Source: Trissonchulus latispiculum
Taxonomy: Eukaryota > Nematoda > Enoplea > Enoplida > Ironidae
Length of the DNA stretch: 64,000 bases
Assembly (NCBI GenBank): GCA_030248195.1
Contig: JASAND010015452.1
Coordinates: 1 to 64,000 of the forward strand
Direction of reading: 5' to 3'
In this document: positions 10,942-22,734 of the stretch, one piece after another
Position numbering within the stretch: the stretch's first letter is position 1
Layout: every line of letters begins with the position of its first letter
Made by a program: the position numbers and the translations under genes
The notes under the pieces: model-generated
Told to the model about the DNA's origin: nothing
What the model saw: only the letters and a program-made list of their open reading frames with translations
Database searches by the model: none

Positions 10942-11395
10942 CCCGGCCGGCCCCGGGGGGGGGGGGGGGGTAGTCGCGCCGCAGGCGCAAAAAATTGGCC
11001 AAAAATCGGGTATTTTTAGGGTAAATTTTGCAAAATTTTTCAAAAATTTCCAAATTTTTGGCTTAAGGTGTTCATTTTTGCGTGAAATACACGTTTTAAA
11101 CGGTTTTATGGACTTTCTGACTCAATATTGACCCTATTTTGGAGTTAGAAACATGTTGGCAATCACGTTTTTGAGTTTAAAGGCCCTGTCTAATGTTAAA
11201 ATTAGTTAATGGTTGGATGTTTTTTGGCATTAGCAATGGCTGAAAATGCGATTTTTGGCATAAAAATTGAAATTTTTTGGGGGAGGTTTGGGGGGGGTCC
11301 TGGGGGGGGTTTGGGGGAGGTCTAAAAAGGGGGCCCGCCCCCAAATTTTGGGGGAGGGGGGCCCCCCCCCAACCCAAATCCCCGTTACACCTATG
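10813..11395. mobile_element. hAT-like MITE H4, CATA family
   Basis: The element begins CATAGGTGTAATTGGGG and ends with the inverse of CATAGGTGTAACGGGG. The perfect 8-bp duplication CCAAAAAG lies at 10805-10812 and 11396-11403. Length is 583 bp. It contains the long C/G tract at 10903-10970. Confidence 0.8.
10903..10970. repeat. C37 run, GC palindrome, G16 run
   Basis: Thirty-seven consecutive C (10903-10939) are followed by GGCCCGGCCGGCCCC and sixteen G (10955-10970). The arms are complementary and could fold into a hairpin, and each could form a G-quadruplex or i-motif. Exact run lengths may be unreliable in an assembly. Confidence 0.85.
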
Positions 11396-11435
11396 CCAAA
11401 AAGTGCTGGAGGGGGGTTCGGGGGGGGGGGGTATT

Positions 11436-12000
11436 TTTTGAGAAAAATGGCAGGTAAACCATCCGGTCCCCCACCGGAGTTGGTTTTTACTTTTTTAGTA
11501 GCATCCTCCACATGTTTTCTCGTAATAACAAAATTTTCCAGCAGTCTAATATCATCATCATCAACTAACACATCAGGAATATTGGGCAAAGTATATCCGT
11601 AACAAATACTGACGAAAACTGTTTAGCAAATACATTTGACATATCACGGTGTTCAGTAATTTGAGTTTGATTATCAACCAACATAGATATACTATCTCTA
11701 GACGAAAGTGAACTATTGACAAACTTGAAAATTTTTTAGAATTTGGCTGTTTCAAAAACTTCGATTCTCTCAGCAAAGATTCTTTTTTAATTTCCATTTT
11801 GCATAATCTAGCAATCTGCTTATAGTGTTGCAAGGATACCTCTGTGGCACTGTCTTTATATTTACGAAAGGCTTTCTTTTTAATAGAAACTTTTTAACAG
11901 CCGCTGAGTGTTTATACCTGCTTGGAATCTTTGACCGACTAACTTTACGAGGAGCGTACAAGTTGATCAGTTCCAGACACTTATCTTTAAATAAGGACAA
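11436..12000 (-). pseudogene. LINE fragment: endonuclease-RT linker and RT start
   Basis: Minus strand from 12000: a basic linker region (two overlapping frames, 12000-11770 and 11833-11573) is followed by a frame from 11589. That frame contains the LINE RT entry block (…RKHVEDATKKVK… then GGGPDGLPAIFLKK), ending at 11436 where G/C-run repeat begins. This is the part missing from the RT fragment at 7009-8236 on the same strand, so one LINE copy was probably split. The 5' side stops at the first unit of the tandem array near 12,000. About 90-100 RT residues expected between the two pieces are absent. Confidence 0.7.
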
Positions 12001-12275
12001 CCCTGAGACTTTCTATAATGAACAGTCTCCATAATGAATTTGCCTATATCTACAGTTGACGAAAAATACGAACGTCTGTTTTTATTTACACAAGCATGAG
12101 TCTCTACACGGGCATTGTCAATTACTTTGACAGAAATTTGCTTTAGTATATAATTGGTACTAATTAGTTGTATTATTTTTGTATTAAAACTATTGGGATA
12201 TTATTTAACCGAATTATGGTCTCTATGTAGTATTTAATGTCAAAGTTTTGAAGCAAGCTTGGACGTTCAGACAAA

Positions 12276-13038
12276 CACTGGCTTGCACCAACCATTTTTA
12301 ACTCGGTGTTACGTTAACTCGGTGTTCACAAGAGATAACCCGCAGTTAGACCGTTGCACCAAATTAGGTTAACGTAACTCGGTGTTAACCTTAAGGTTAA
12401 CTCGGTGTTAAACACCAAAAAGTTAACCCTCAGCGGGAGTAGGGTTAACCCTTATAGCGCCACTATTTTTAAGGATATTACTGTTATTTTTATTGCTGAA
12501 TTAAATTCTATGGTAAAATATAGAACTGAGTGATAATTGAATAAATGAATGATTAGGACGATTCGGAAAAAGCTTCCACAAATTTCTCAATTCCTCAAAA
12601 ATTGCTTTGACCCCTTCGACAGCTATGATGACTCTTGAAACGAAGGTTCCTTTCAGAAAGGACATTGAGGTAAGGTTTACATTTCATTAATTTTACAGTG
12701 CTCTTCCAGATCATTGTATTTCATTGTATCAAGTCCAGTACAAGAAAGTATTCTGTTAACCGTATTCTCCAGCCGATAACACCGAGTTAAATGAATGGCT
12801 ATAACCGCTTCCCGATTGGATGGAAACTGTTTCTGGCTCCCTACGGATTGGCTAACCCTCTATTAAAAGTTAACTCGGTGTTAACCTTCAGGTTTCGTAA
12901 CCCTGAGCTGAAAAGCGTTGGTGCAGAGGGTTAGGGTTAACCTTAACCATAAGGTTAACTCGGTGTTCTGTAACCTGCTGCACTCAGGGTTAACTCGGTG
13001 TTAACCTTAACTTTAATCTTATTTGGTGCAAACGAGCG
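12276..13038. mobile_element. CACTA-like MITE inserted in array unit 1
   Basis: The other units read ...cagacaaagtctttggcc... without interruption, so they are empty sites. Here 763 bp starting CACTGGCTTGCACCAACC and ending (inverted) CGCTCGTTTGCACCAAAT lie between AAA (12273-12275) and AAA (13039-13041). A 3-bp duplication and CACT at one tip fit EnSpm/CACTA-type elements. The interior is packed with the palindromic motif gttaactcggtgttaac in both orientations. No transposase is encoded. Confidence 0.7.
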
Positions 13039-13516
13039 AAAGTCTTTTGCCAAGAACACATGGCTGAGGTTTGTGCTATATGCTTTTGGAGTCTAACGTT
13101 ACATATGTTACGTGCAATATTGAAAAGCGTGCAATTTTAAAATTGAACGAGGTTTCCGTGAAATTTTGGAATTGCATGGTCTTATCGTGTTTAATATTAA
13201 TTGTATGATGTTTATTATTTAATTGTATGAATGATAGCTCTCAACAAGAAAACTTGCACCATTTATGGTTTGTTAAATTTAAGCATGCTTTTTTCTTTTA
13301 CGGTAATTGGGCTGTTGAAAATAATTCGTTCATTCCAGTCCTCTCAATCTTCTTCGTATTTCTCCTTATCGTCCTAATTAACCCTTATTTATCTCTTCCT
13401 CCTATTTTTTCTGTCAATCAATAACCACGTCACAACGTTAGCTTCAAACTTTTATTTTAAGAAACAACTTAATTAACTTATACTTACCCATTATGAATAT
13501 AGGCAAATTGGAATGT

Positions 13517-13980
13517 CATGGGCCAATGTTGCCCTTATGGGGGCAGGTGGGATAGCGTTAGGTGCCGCCGGGTACTTAAGCATACAACTGGAAATGCTGT
13601 GATGACGTGATACCCGTAGGGCCGTTCCTCCACTACGACCCAGACACCATTAGTTGGGCCCCGTCGAAGCCCATATTCTCCAGCCGCTCTTGGAATTCAT
13701 GGAAAGTTCGAAAGCGGGTTCCCGATGTCCTTGCGCCAGGGCTCATTCGGGAGGGCCTAGGTCTGGAGGATGAGCTCCTTAACCATTTCATAGAACCGAA
13801 GAAGCAGCTCTTGTCCTTGGACAGGGGGCACAATGTCTTGCAATGTGCGCCTCGTCAATTGTAACGCAGCTAATGTTCTCGACGGGATGCATTTTGCAAC
13901 TGATATCAAAGCTTTTGGAGTCCTGTACGTTTTGTTCGTTTGTAAATTTAAAATTCAAAAAACGTCAAAAATTGACTAAT
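13517..13980 (-). pseudogene. Array pseudogene segment 1 (subtype A)
   Basis: Minus-strand frame: a conserved-looking stretch including LQDIVPPVQGQELLLRF and YEMVKELILQT, a TAG, then a continuation with FRTFHEFQERLENMGFDGAQ and a second TAG. Subtype A reads this frame through from the Pro-Pro-Val-Gln junction. I do not recognise the parent protein. Confidence 0.5.
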
Positions 13981-14934
13981 TGACCAAACTGGTCAGCCAA
14001 CATAAATTGGATAGGCCGTAATCACATAAATTTTACCAACACTAATAATACACACAACGTTTACGGCATATAAGGCTTATATCCGGAATATCCGGTGGGA
14101 TTATAAAAATTTTATACAGTACAACTTTATCATCACTCTGCATAGATACAAACCTGGGACTTTCTATAATGAACAGTCTCCATAATGAAAAACAGTTGAC
14201 GAAAAATACGAACGTCTGTTTTTATTTACACAAGCATGAGTCTCTACATGGGCATTGTCAATTACTTTGACAGAAATTTGCTTTGGGCATATAGTTGGTA
14301 CTAATTGGTTGTATTATTTTTGTATTAAAACTATTGGGATATTATTTAACCGAATTATAGTCTCTATGTAGTATTTAATGTCAAAGTTTTGAAGCAAACT
14401 TGGATGTTCAGACAAAGTCTTTGGCCAAGAACTCCTGGCTGTGGTTTGTGCTATATGCTTTTGGAGTCTAACGTTATACATGTTACGTGCAATATTGAAA
14501 AGCGTGCAATTTTAAAATTGAACGATGTTTCCGTGCAATATTGAAATACAAAATTTCAAGCGTCTGGTTTTAATTTAATTGCATGAATGATAGCTCTCAA
14601 CAAGAAAATTTGCACCATTTATGGTTTGTTAAATTTAAGCGTACTTTTTTCTTTTAAGGTAATTGGGCTGTTGAACTTAATTCTTTCATTCCTGTCCTCT
14701 CAATCTTCTTCGTATTTCTCCTTATCGTCCAATTAACCCTTATTTATCTCTTCCTCCTATTTTTTCTGCCAATCAATAACCACGTCACAACGTTAGCTTC
14801 AAACTTTTATTTTAAGAAACAACTTAATTAACTTATACTTACCCATTATGAATATAGGCAAATTGGAATAAAATGGATAATAAAGGAGACAAAATGTCGC
14901 ATCATGATTTAGAAATACCATATAAATACCCCAA

Positions 14935-15390
14935 ATGCCATGGGCCAATGTTGCCATTATGAGGGAAGGTAGGATAGGGCCAGGTACCCCCGGGTACTGC
15001 TTAGCATACAACTGGAAATGCTGTGATGACATGATACCCGTAGGGCCGTTTCTCCACTACGACCCGGATACCATTGGTTGGGCCCCGTCGAAGCCCATAT
15101 TCTCCAGCCGCTCTTGGAATTCATGGAAAGTTCGAAAGCGGGTCCCGATGTCCTCGCGCCAGGGCTTATTGGGGAGGGCCTAGGTCTGGAGGATGAGCTC
15201 CTTAACCATTTCATAGAACCGAAGAAGCAGCTCTTGTCCCTGGACGTGGGGGCACAATGCGTTGCAATGTCCACCTCGTCAATTGTAACGCAGCCAACGT
15301 TCTCGACGGGATGCATTTTGCAACTGATATCAATACTTTTGGAGTCCTTCACATTTTGTTGGTTTTTAAATTTAAAATTCAAAAAACGTA
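14935..15390 (-). pseudogene. Array pseudogene segment 2 (subtype B)
   Basis: The same minus-strand segment as copy 1. A longer stretch, cccccacgtcc, replaces the subtype A junction and shifts the frame there. Downstream on the minus strand the frame continues through SSQHFQLYAKQYP to a potential splice donor ATGGGTAAGTATAAG near 14,845. Both in-frame TAG codons are present. Confidence 0.5.
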
Positions 15391-15837
15391 AAAAATTGAC
15401 TAATTGACCACAACTGTTCAGCCAACATAAACTGGATAGGCCGTAATCACATAAATGTTACCAACTCTAATAACACACACAAGTTTTACGGCATATACGG
15501 CTGATATCCGGAATATCCGGTGGAATTATCACAAATTTTATACAGTACTACTTTATCATCACTCTGCATAGATACAGCCCGAGGAGTTTCTATAATGAAT
15601 AGCCTCCATACTGAATTTCAATATATCTACAGTTGACGAAAAATACTAACAAAAAAACGAAAACGAAAACGAAAAATACGAACGAAAAAAATACGAAAAA
15701 TACGAACCCCTGTTTATTTCTTCCTCCTATATTTTCTGCCAATCAACAACCACGTCACAACGTTAGATTCAAACTTTTCTTTAAGAAACAACTTAATTAA
15801 CTGATACTTACCCATTATGAATATAAGCAAATACCCC

Positions 15838-16300
15838 AAATGTCAGGGACCAATGTTGCCCTTATAAGGGCAGGTGGGATAGGGTCAGGTACGGCCGGGT
15901 ACTACTTAGCATACAACTGGAAACGCTGTGATGACATGATACCCGTAGGGCCGTTTCTCCACTACGATCCAGATACCATTGGTTGGGCCCCGTCGAAGTC
16001 CATATTCTCCAGCCGCTCTTGGAATTCATAGAAAGTTCGAAAGCGGGTTCCCGATGTCCTTGCGCCAGGGCTTATTGGGGAGGGCCTAGGTCTGGAGGAT
16101 GAGCTCCTTAACCATTTCATAGAACCGAAGAAGCAGCTCTTGTCCTTGGACGGGGGGCACAATGTCTTGCAATGTGCGCCTCGTCAATTGTAACGCAGCT
16201 AATGTTCTCGACGGGATGCATTTTGCAACTGATATCAAAGCTTTTGGAGTCCTGTACGTTTTGTTCGTTTGTAAATTTAAAATTCAAAAAACGTCAAAAA
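15838..16300 (-). pseudogene. Array pseudogene segment 3 (subtype A)
   Basis: Subtype A copy, close to those at 13.5 and 19.3 kb. The left half of its unit is missing: the DNA upstream (15,640-15,712) is a short (acgaaaa)n-like expansion joined to the later part of the unit. Confidence 0.5.
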
Positions 16301-16902
16301 TTGACTAATTGACCACAACTGGTCAGCCAACATAAATTGGATAGGCCGTAATCACCTAACTTTTACCAACACTAATAATACACACAACGTTTACGGCATA
16401 TAAGGCTTATGCTTGTGCTATATGCTTTTGGAGTCTAACGTTATATATGTTACGTGCAATATTGAAAAGCGTGCAATTTTAAAATTGAACGATGTTTCCG
16501 TGCAATATTGAAATACAAAATTTCAAGCGTCTGGTTTTAATTTAATTGCATGAATGATAGCTCTCAACAAGAAAATTTGCACCATTTATGGTTTGTTAAA
16601 TTTAAGCGTACTTTTTTCTTTTAAGGTAATTGGGCTGTTGAACTTAATTCTTTCATTCCTGTCCTCTCAATCTTCTTCGTATTTCTCCTTATCGTCCTAA
16701 TTAACCCTTATTTATCTCTTCCTCCTATTTTTTCTGCCAATCAATAACCACGTCACAACGTTAGCTTCAAACTTTTATTCTAAGAAACAACTTAATTAAC
16801 TTATACTTACCCATTATGAATATAGGCAAATTGGAATAAAATGGATAATAAAGGAGACAAAATGTCGCATCATGATTTAGAAATACCATATAAATACCCC
16901 AA

Positions 16903-17360
16903 ATGCCATGGGCCAATGTTGCTCTTACGAGGGCAGGTGGGATAGGGCCAGGTACCGCCGGGTACTGCTTAGCATACAACTGGAAATGCTGTGATGACAT
17001 GATACCCGTAGGGCCGTTTCTCCACTACGACCCGGATACCATTGGTTGGGCCCCGTCGAAGCCCATATTCTCCAGCCGCTCTTCGAATTCATGGAAAATT
17101 CGAAAGCGGGTCCCGATGTCCTTGCGCCATGGCTTATTGGGGAGGGCCTAGGTCAGGAAAATGAACTCTTTAACCATACCATAGAACCGAAGAAGCAGCT
17201 CTTGTCCCTGGACGTGGGGGCACAATGCGTTGCAATGTCCACCTCGTCAATTGTAACGCAGACAACGTTCTCGACGGGATGCATTTTGCAACTGATATCA
17301 ATACTTTTGGAGTCCTTCACATTTTGTTGGTTTTTAAATTTAAAATTCAAAAAACGTCAA
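16903..17360 (-). pseudogene. Array pseudogene segment 4 (subtype B)
   Basis: Subtype B copy with extra substitutions around 17,150-17,185 (gtcaggaaaatgaactcttt). The same two TAG codons and the donor-like ATGGGTAAGTATAAG (near 16,810) are retained. Confidence 0.5.
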
Positions 17361-18069
17361 AAATTGACTAATTGACCACAACTGTTCAGCCAACATAAAC
17401 TGGATAGGCCGTAATCACATAAATGTTACCAACTCTAATAACACACACAAGTTTTACGGCATATACGGCTTATATCCGGAATATCCGGTGGAATTATCAA
17501 AAATTTTATACAGTACTACTTTATCATCACTCTGCATAGATACAGCCCGAGGAGTTTCTATAATGAACAGCCTCCAAGCTGAATTTCAATATATCTACAG
17601 TTGACGAAAAATACGAACAAAAAAAACGAAAACGAAAACGAAAAATACGAACGAAAAAACGAAAACCGTGCAATATTGAAATACAAAATTTCAAGCGTCT
17701 GGTTTTAATTTAGTTGTATGAATGATAGCTCTCAACAAGAAAATTTGCACCGTTTATGGTTTGTTAAATTTAAGCGTACTTTTTTCTTTTAAGGTAATTG
17801 GGCTGTTGAACTTAATTCTTTCATTCCTGCCCTCTCAATCTTCTTCGTATTTCTCCTTATCGTCCTAATTAACCCTTATTTATCTCTTCCTCCTATTTTT
17901 TCTGCCAATCAATAACCACGTCACAACGTTAGCTTCAAACTTTTATTTTAAGAAACAACCTGATTAACTTATACTTACCCATTATGAATATAGGCAATTG
18001 GAATAAAATGGACAATAAAGGAGACAAAATGTCGCATCATGATTTATAAATACCATATAAAAGCCCCAA

Positions 18070-18460
18070 ATGCCATGGGCCAATGTTGCCCTTATGAGGG
18101 CAGGCGGGATAGGGTCAAGTACCGCCGGGTACTACTTAGCGTACAACTGGAAATGCTGTGATGACATGATACCCGTAGGGCCGTTTCTCCACTACGACCC
18201 AGATACCATTGGTTGGGCCCCGTCGAAGCCCATATTCTCCAGCCTCTCTTCGAATTCATAGAAAATTCCTTAACCATTCCATAGAACCGAAGAAGCAGCT
18301 CTTGTCCTTGGACGTGGGGGCACAATGTCTTGCAATGTCCACCTCGTCAATTGTAACGCAGCCAACGTTCTCGACGGGATGCATTTTGCAACTGATATCA
18401 ATGCTTTTGGAGTCCTGGACATTTTGTTGGTTTTTAAATTTAAAATTCAAAAAACGTCAA
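18070..18460 (-). pseudogene. Array pseudogene segment 5 (subtype B, internal deletion)
   Basis: As copy 2, but about 90 bp are missing: catagaaaattcc joins directly to ttaaccattcc near 18,267. The deletion removes the part that normally contains the first TAG. Confidence 0.5.
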
Positions 18461-19348
18461 AAATTGACTAATTGACCACAACTGTTAAGCCAACATAAAC
18501 TGGATAGGCCGTAATCACATAAATTTACCAACTCTAATAACACACACAAGTTTTACGGCATATACGGCTTATATCCGGAATATCCGGTGGAATTATCAAA
18601 AATCTTATACATTACTACTTTATCATCACTCTGCATAGATACAGCCCGAGGAGTTTCTATAGTGAACAGCCTCCATACTGAATTTCAATATATCTACAGT
18701 TGACGAAAAATACGAACGTCATCTTTTAACACAAGCATGTGTCTGTCTGTACGTGGGCGGCATTGTCAATTACTTTGACAGAAATTTGCTTTAGTATATA
18801 ATTGGTACTAATTAGTTGTATTATTTTTGTATTAAAACTATTGGGATACTATTTAACCGAATTATAGTCTCTATGTAGTATTTAATGTCAAAGTTTTGAA
18901 GCAAGCTTGGACGTTCAGACAAAGTCTTTGGCCAAGAGCTCCTGGCTGTGGTTTGTGTTATATGCTTTTGGAGTCTAACGTTATATATAATGTATATACT
19001 GCAAAAACGGGTCTATTTCAACAGAGTTTCTTTCACAGCTGTTTCAAAGTCTTAGGCGTTATTTTCACATTTGAAACTAGTATATTTATACTGCACTACA
19101 TATGTGTCAAATGTAAGCGTACTTTTTTCTTTTCAGGTAACTGAGCATTAGAACTTATTCTTATATTCCTGTCCTCTCAATCTTCTTCTTATTCTTCTTC
19201 ATCGTCTTAATTAACCCTTGTTTATTTCTTCCTCCTATATTTTCTGCCAATCAACAACCACGTTACAACGTTAGATTCAAACTTTTACTTTAAGAAACAA
19301 CTTAATTAACTGATACTTACCCACTACGAATATAGGCAAATACCCCAA

Positions 19349-19810
19349 ATGTCATGGGCCAATGTTGCCCTTATGAGGGCAGGTGGGATAGGGTTAGGTA
19401 CCGCCGGGTACTACTTAGCATACAACTGGAAATGCTGTGATAACATGATACCCGTAGGGCCGTTTCTCCACTACGACCCAGACACCATTGGTTGGGCCCC
19501 GTCCAAGCCCACATTCTCCAGCCGCTCATGGAATTCATGGAAAGTTCGAAAGCGGGTTCCCGATGTCCTTGCGCCAGGGCTTATTGGGGAGGGCCTAGGT
19601 CTGGAGGATGAGCTCCTTAACCATTTCATAGAACCGAAGAAGCAGCTCTTGTCCTTGGACGGGGGGCACAATGTCTTGCAATGTGCGCCTCGTCAATTGT
19701 AACGCAACTAATGTTCTCGGCGAGATGCATTTTGCAACTGATATCAAAGCTTTTGGAGTCCTGTACGTTTTGTTCTATTGTAAATTTAAAATTCAAAAAA
19801 CGTCAAAAAT
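19349..19810 (-). pseudogene. Array pseudogene segment 6 (subtype A)
   Basis: Subtype A copy. The + strand happens to be open for 117 codons here, but the frame differs between copies, so the + strand frame is not taken as a gene. Confidence 0.5.
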
Positions 19811-20360
19811 TGACTAATTGACCACAACTGGTCAGCCAACATAAATTGGATAGGCCGTAATCACATAACTTTTACCAACACTAATAACATAATACACACA
19901 ACTTTTACGGCATATAAGGCTTACATCCGGAATATCCGGTGGGATTATAAAAAATTCCATACAGCACTACTTTATCATCAGTCTGCATAGATATAGCCCT
20001 GGGACTTTCTATAATGAACAGTCTCCATAGTAAATTTGCCTATATCTACAGTTAACTTCTTCTTCTTTTAACGTCTTCTTTTATTTACACAAGCATGAGT
20101 TTCTACATGGGCATTGCCAATTACTTTGACATAAATTTGCTTTGAGCATATAGTTGGTACTAATTGGCTGTATTATTTTTGTATTAAAACTATTGGGATA
20201 TTATTTAACCGAATTATAGTCTCTACGTAGTATTTAATGTCAAAGTTTTGAAGCAAACTTGGACGTTCAGACAAAGTCTTTGGCCAAGAACTCCTGGCTG
20301 TGGTTTGTGCTATATGCTTTTGGAGTCTAACGTTATATATGTTACGTGTAGTATTGAAAA

Positions 20361-20482
20361 GCGTGCAATTTTGGAATTGCATGGTCTTATCGTGCAATTT
20401 TAAAGTTGCACGGAAACTGCCGTGCAATTTTGAAATTGCACGGAGTTTCCGTGCAATTTTAAGATTGCACGGGCGTAACCGT
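20361..20482. repeat. Three consecutive CCGTGCAA hairpins in one array unit
   Basis: The word cgtgcaattttraarttgca with complementary ends (CCGTGCAA...TTGCACGG) is repeated three times in a row. The other units carry at most one degenerate copy at this place (for example 14,500 and 16,470). This is a local expansion in unit 6. Confidence 0.75.
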
Positions 20483-20884
20483 GCAATATTGAAATACAAA
20501 ATTTCAAGAGTCTGGTTTTAATTTAGTTGTATGAATGATAGCTCTCAACAAGAAAATTTGCACCATTTATGGTTTGTTAAATTTAAGCGTACTTTTTTCT
20601 TTTAAGGTAATTGGGCTGTTGAACTTAATTCTTTCATTCCTACCCTCTCAATCTTCTTCGTATTTCTCCTTATCGTCCTAATTAACCCTTATTTATCTCT
20701 TCCTCCTATTTTTTCTGCCAATCAATAACCACTTCACAACGTTAGCTTCAAACTTTTATTTTAAGAAACAACTTAATTAACTTATACTTACCCATTATGA
20801 ATATAGGCAAATTGGAATAAAATGGATAATAAAGGAGACAAAATGTCGCATCCTGATTTATAAATACCATATAAATACCCAAAT

Positions 20885-21335
20885 GCCATGGGCCAATGTT
20901 GCCTTTATGAGGGCAGGTGGGATAGGGTCAAGTACCTCCGGGTACTACTTAGCGTACAACTGGAAATGCTGTGATGACATGATACCCGTAGGGCCGTTTC
21001 TCCACTACGACCCAGATACCATTGGTTGGGCCCCGTCGAAGCTCATATTCTCCAGCCGCTCATGGAATTCATGGAAAATTCGAAAGCGGGTCCCGATGTC
21101 CTTGCGCCAGGGGTTATTGGGGAGGGCCTAGGTCTGGAGGATGAACTCCTTAACCATTCCATAGAACCGAAGAAGCAGCTCTTGTCCTTGGACGTGGGGG
21201 CACAATGTCTTGTAATGCGCGCCTCGTCAATTGTAACGCAGCCAACGTTCTCGACGGGATGCATTTTGCAACTGATATTAATACTTTTGGAGTCCGGGAC
21301 ATTTTGTTGGTTTTTAAATTTAAAATTCAAAAAAA
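20885..21335 (-). pseudogene. Array pseudogene segment 7 (subtype B)
   Basis: Subtype B copy with the same TAG positions. The upstream donor-like site is preserved near 20,790. Confidence 0.5.
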
Positions 21336-22149
21336 CGTCAAAAATTGACAAATTGACCACAACTGGTCAGCCAACATAAATTGGATAGGCCGTAATCACA
21401 TAAATTTTACCAACTCTAATAACACACACAAGTTTTACGGCATATACGGCTTATATCCGGAATATCCGGTGGAATTATCAAAAATTTTATACAGTACTAC
21501 TTTATCATCACTCTGCATAGATACAGCCCTAGGAGTTTCTATAATGAACAGCCTCCATACTGAATTTCAATATATCTACAGTTGACGAAAAATACGAGCG
21601 TCATCTTTTAACACAAGCATGTGTCTGTACATGGGCATTGTCAATTACTTTGACAGAAATTTGCTTTAATATATAATTGGTACTAATTAGTTGTATTATT
21701 TTTGTATTAAAACTATTGGGATACTATTTAACCGAATTATAGTCTCTATGTAGTATTTAATGTCAAAGTTTTGAAGCAAGCTTGGTCTTTCAGAGAAAGT
21801 CTTTTGGCAAGAACTCCTGGCTGTGGTTTGTGTTATATGCTTTTGGAGTCTATCGCTATATATAATGTCTATACTGCTAAAGCGTGTCCATTTCAACAGA
21901 GTTTCTTTCATAGCTGTTTCAAAGTCTTGGGCGTTATTTTCACATTTGAAACTAGTATATTTCTACTGCACTACATATGTGTTAAATCTAAGCGTACTTT
22001 TTTCTTTTCAGGTAATTGAGCTGTTGAACTTAATTCTTTTATTCCTGTCCTCTCTATCTTCTTTTTATTCCTCCTCATCGTCTTAATTAACCCTTGTTTA
22101 GTTCTTCCTCTTATATTTTCCGTCAATGAATGACCACGTCACAACGTTA

Positions 22150-22420
22150 GATGTCTTGAACTCCTAAACCATTCCATAGAACCGAAGAAGCAGCTCTTGT
22201 CCTTGGACGTGGGGGCACAATGTCTTGCAATGTGCGCTTCGTCAATTGTAACGCAGCCAACGTTCTCGACGGGATTTTGCAACATTTTGCAACTGATATC
22301 AAAGCTTTTGGAGTCCTGGACATTTTGTTGGTTTTTAAATTTAAAATTAATTCAAAAAACGTCAAAAATTGACTAATTGACCACATCTGGTCAGCCAACA
22401 TAAATTGGATAGGCCGTAAT
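22150..22420 (-). pseudogene. Array pseudogene segment 8 (5' part only)
   Basis: Starts at cttgaactcctaaaccattcc, so only the part read first on the minus strand is left. The neighbouring block is joined with a deletion of about 250 bp. Confidence 0.5.
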
Positions 22421-22734
22421 CATATAAATTTTACCAGCATTAAAAATACACACAACTTTTACGGCATATAAGGCTTATATCCGGAATATTCGGTGGGATT
22501 ATCAAACATTTTGTACTACTTTATCATCACTCTGCATAGATACAGCCCTAGGAGTCTCTATAATGAACAGTCTCCATAATGAATTTCCCTTTATCTACAG
22601 TTCACGAAAAATACGGACGTTTTCTTTTATTTACACAAGCTGAGTCTGTAAATGGGCATTGTCAATTACTTTGACATGAATTTGCTTTGAGTATGTAATT
22701 GTGTACTAATTAGTTGTGTTATTTTTGTACTAAA

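Noticed and set aside
9540..11602. Pro/Gly-rich open frames over C and G runs
   Set aside because: They exist on both strands and in several frames and consist of homopolymer translation.
13607..21379. Recurrent + strand open frames (PVGPFLHYDPDTIGWAPS-like) in the array
   Set aside because: The frame, start and end differ between copies with single-base changes, and no motif is recognisable. The minus strand shows the better exon-like structure, so the + frames are shadows.
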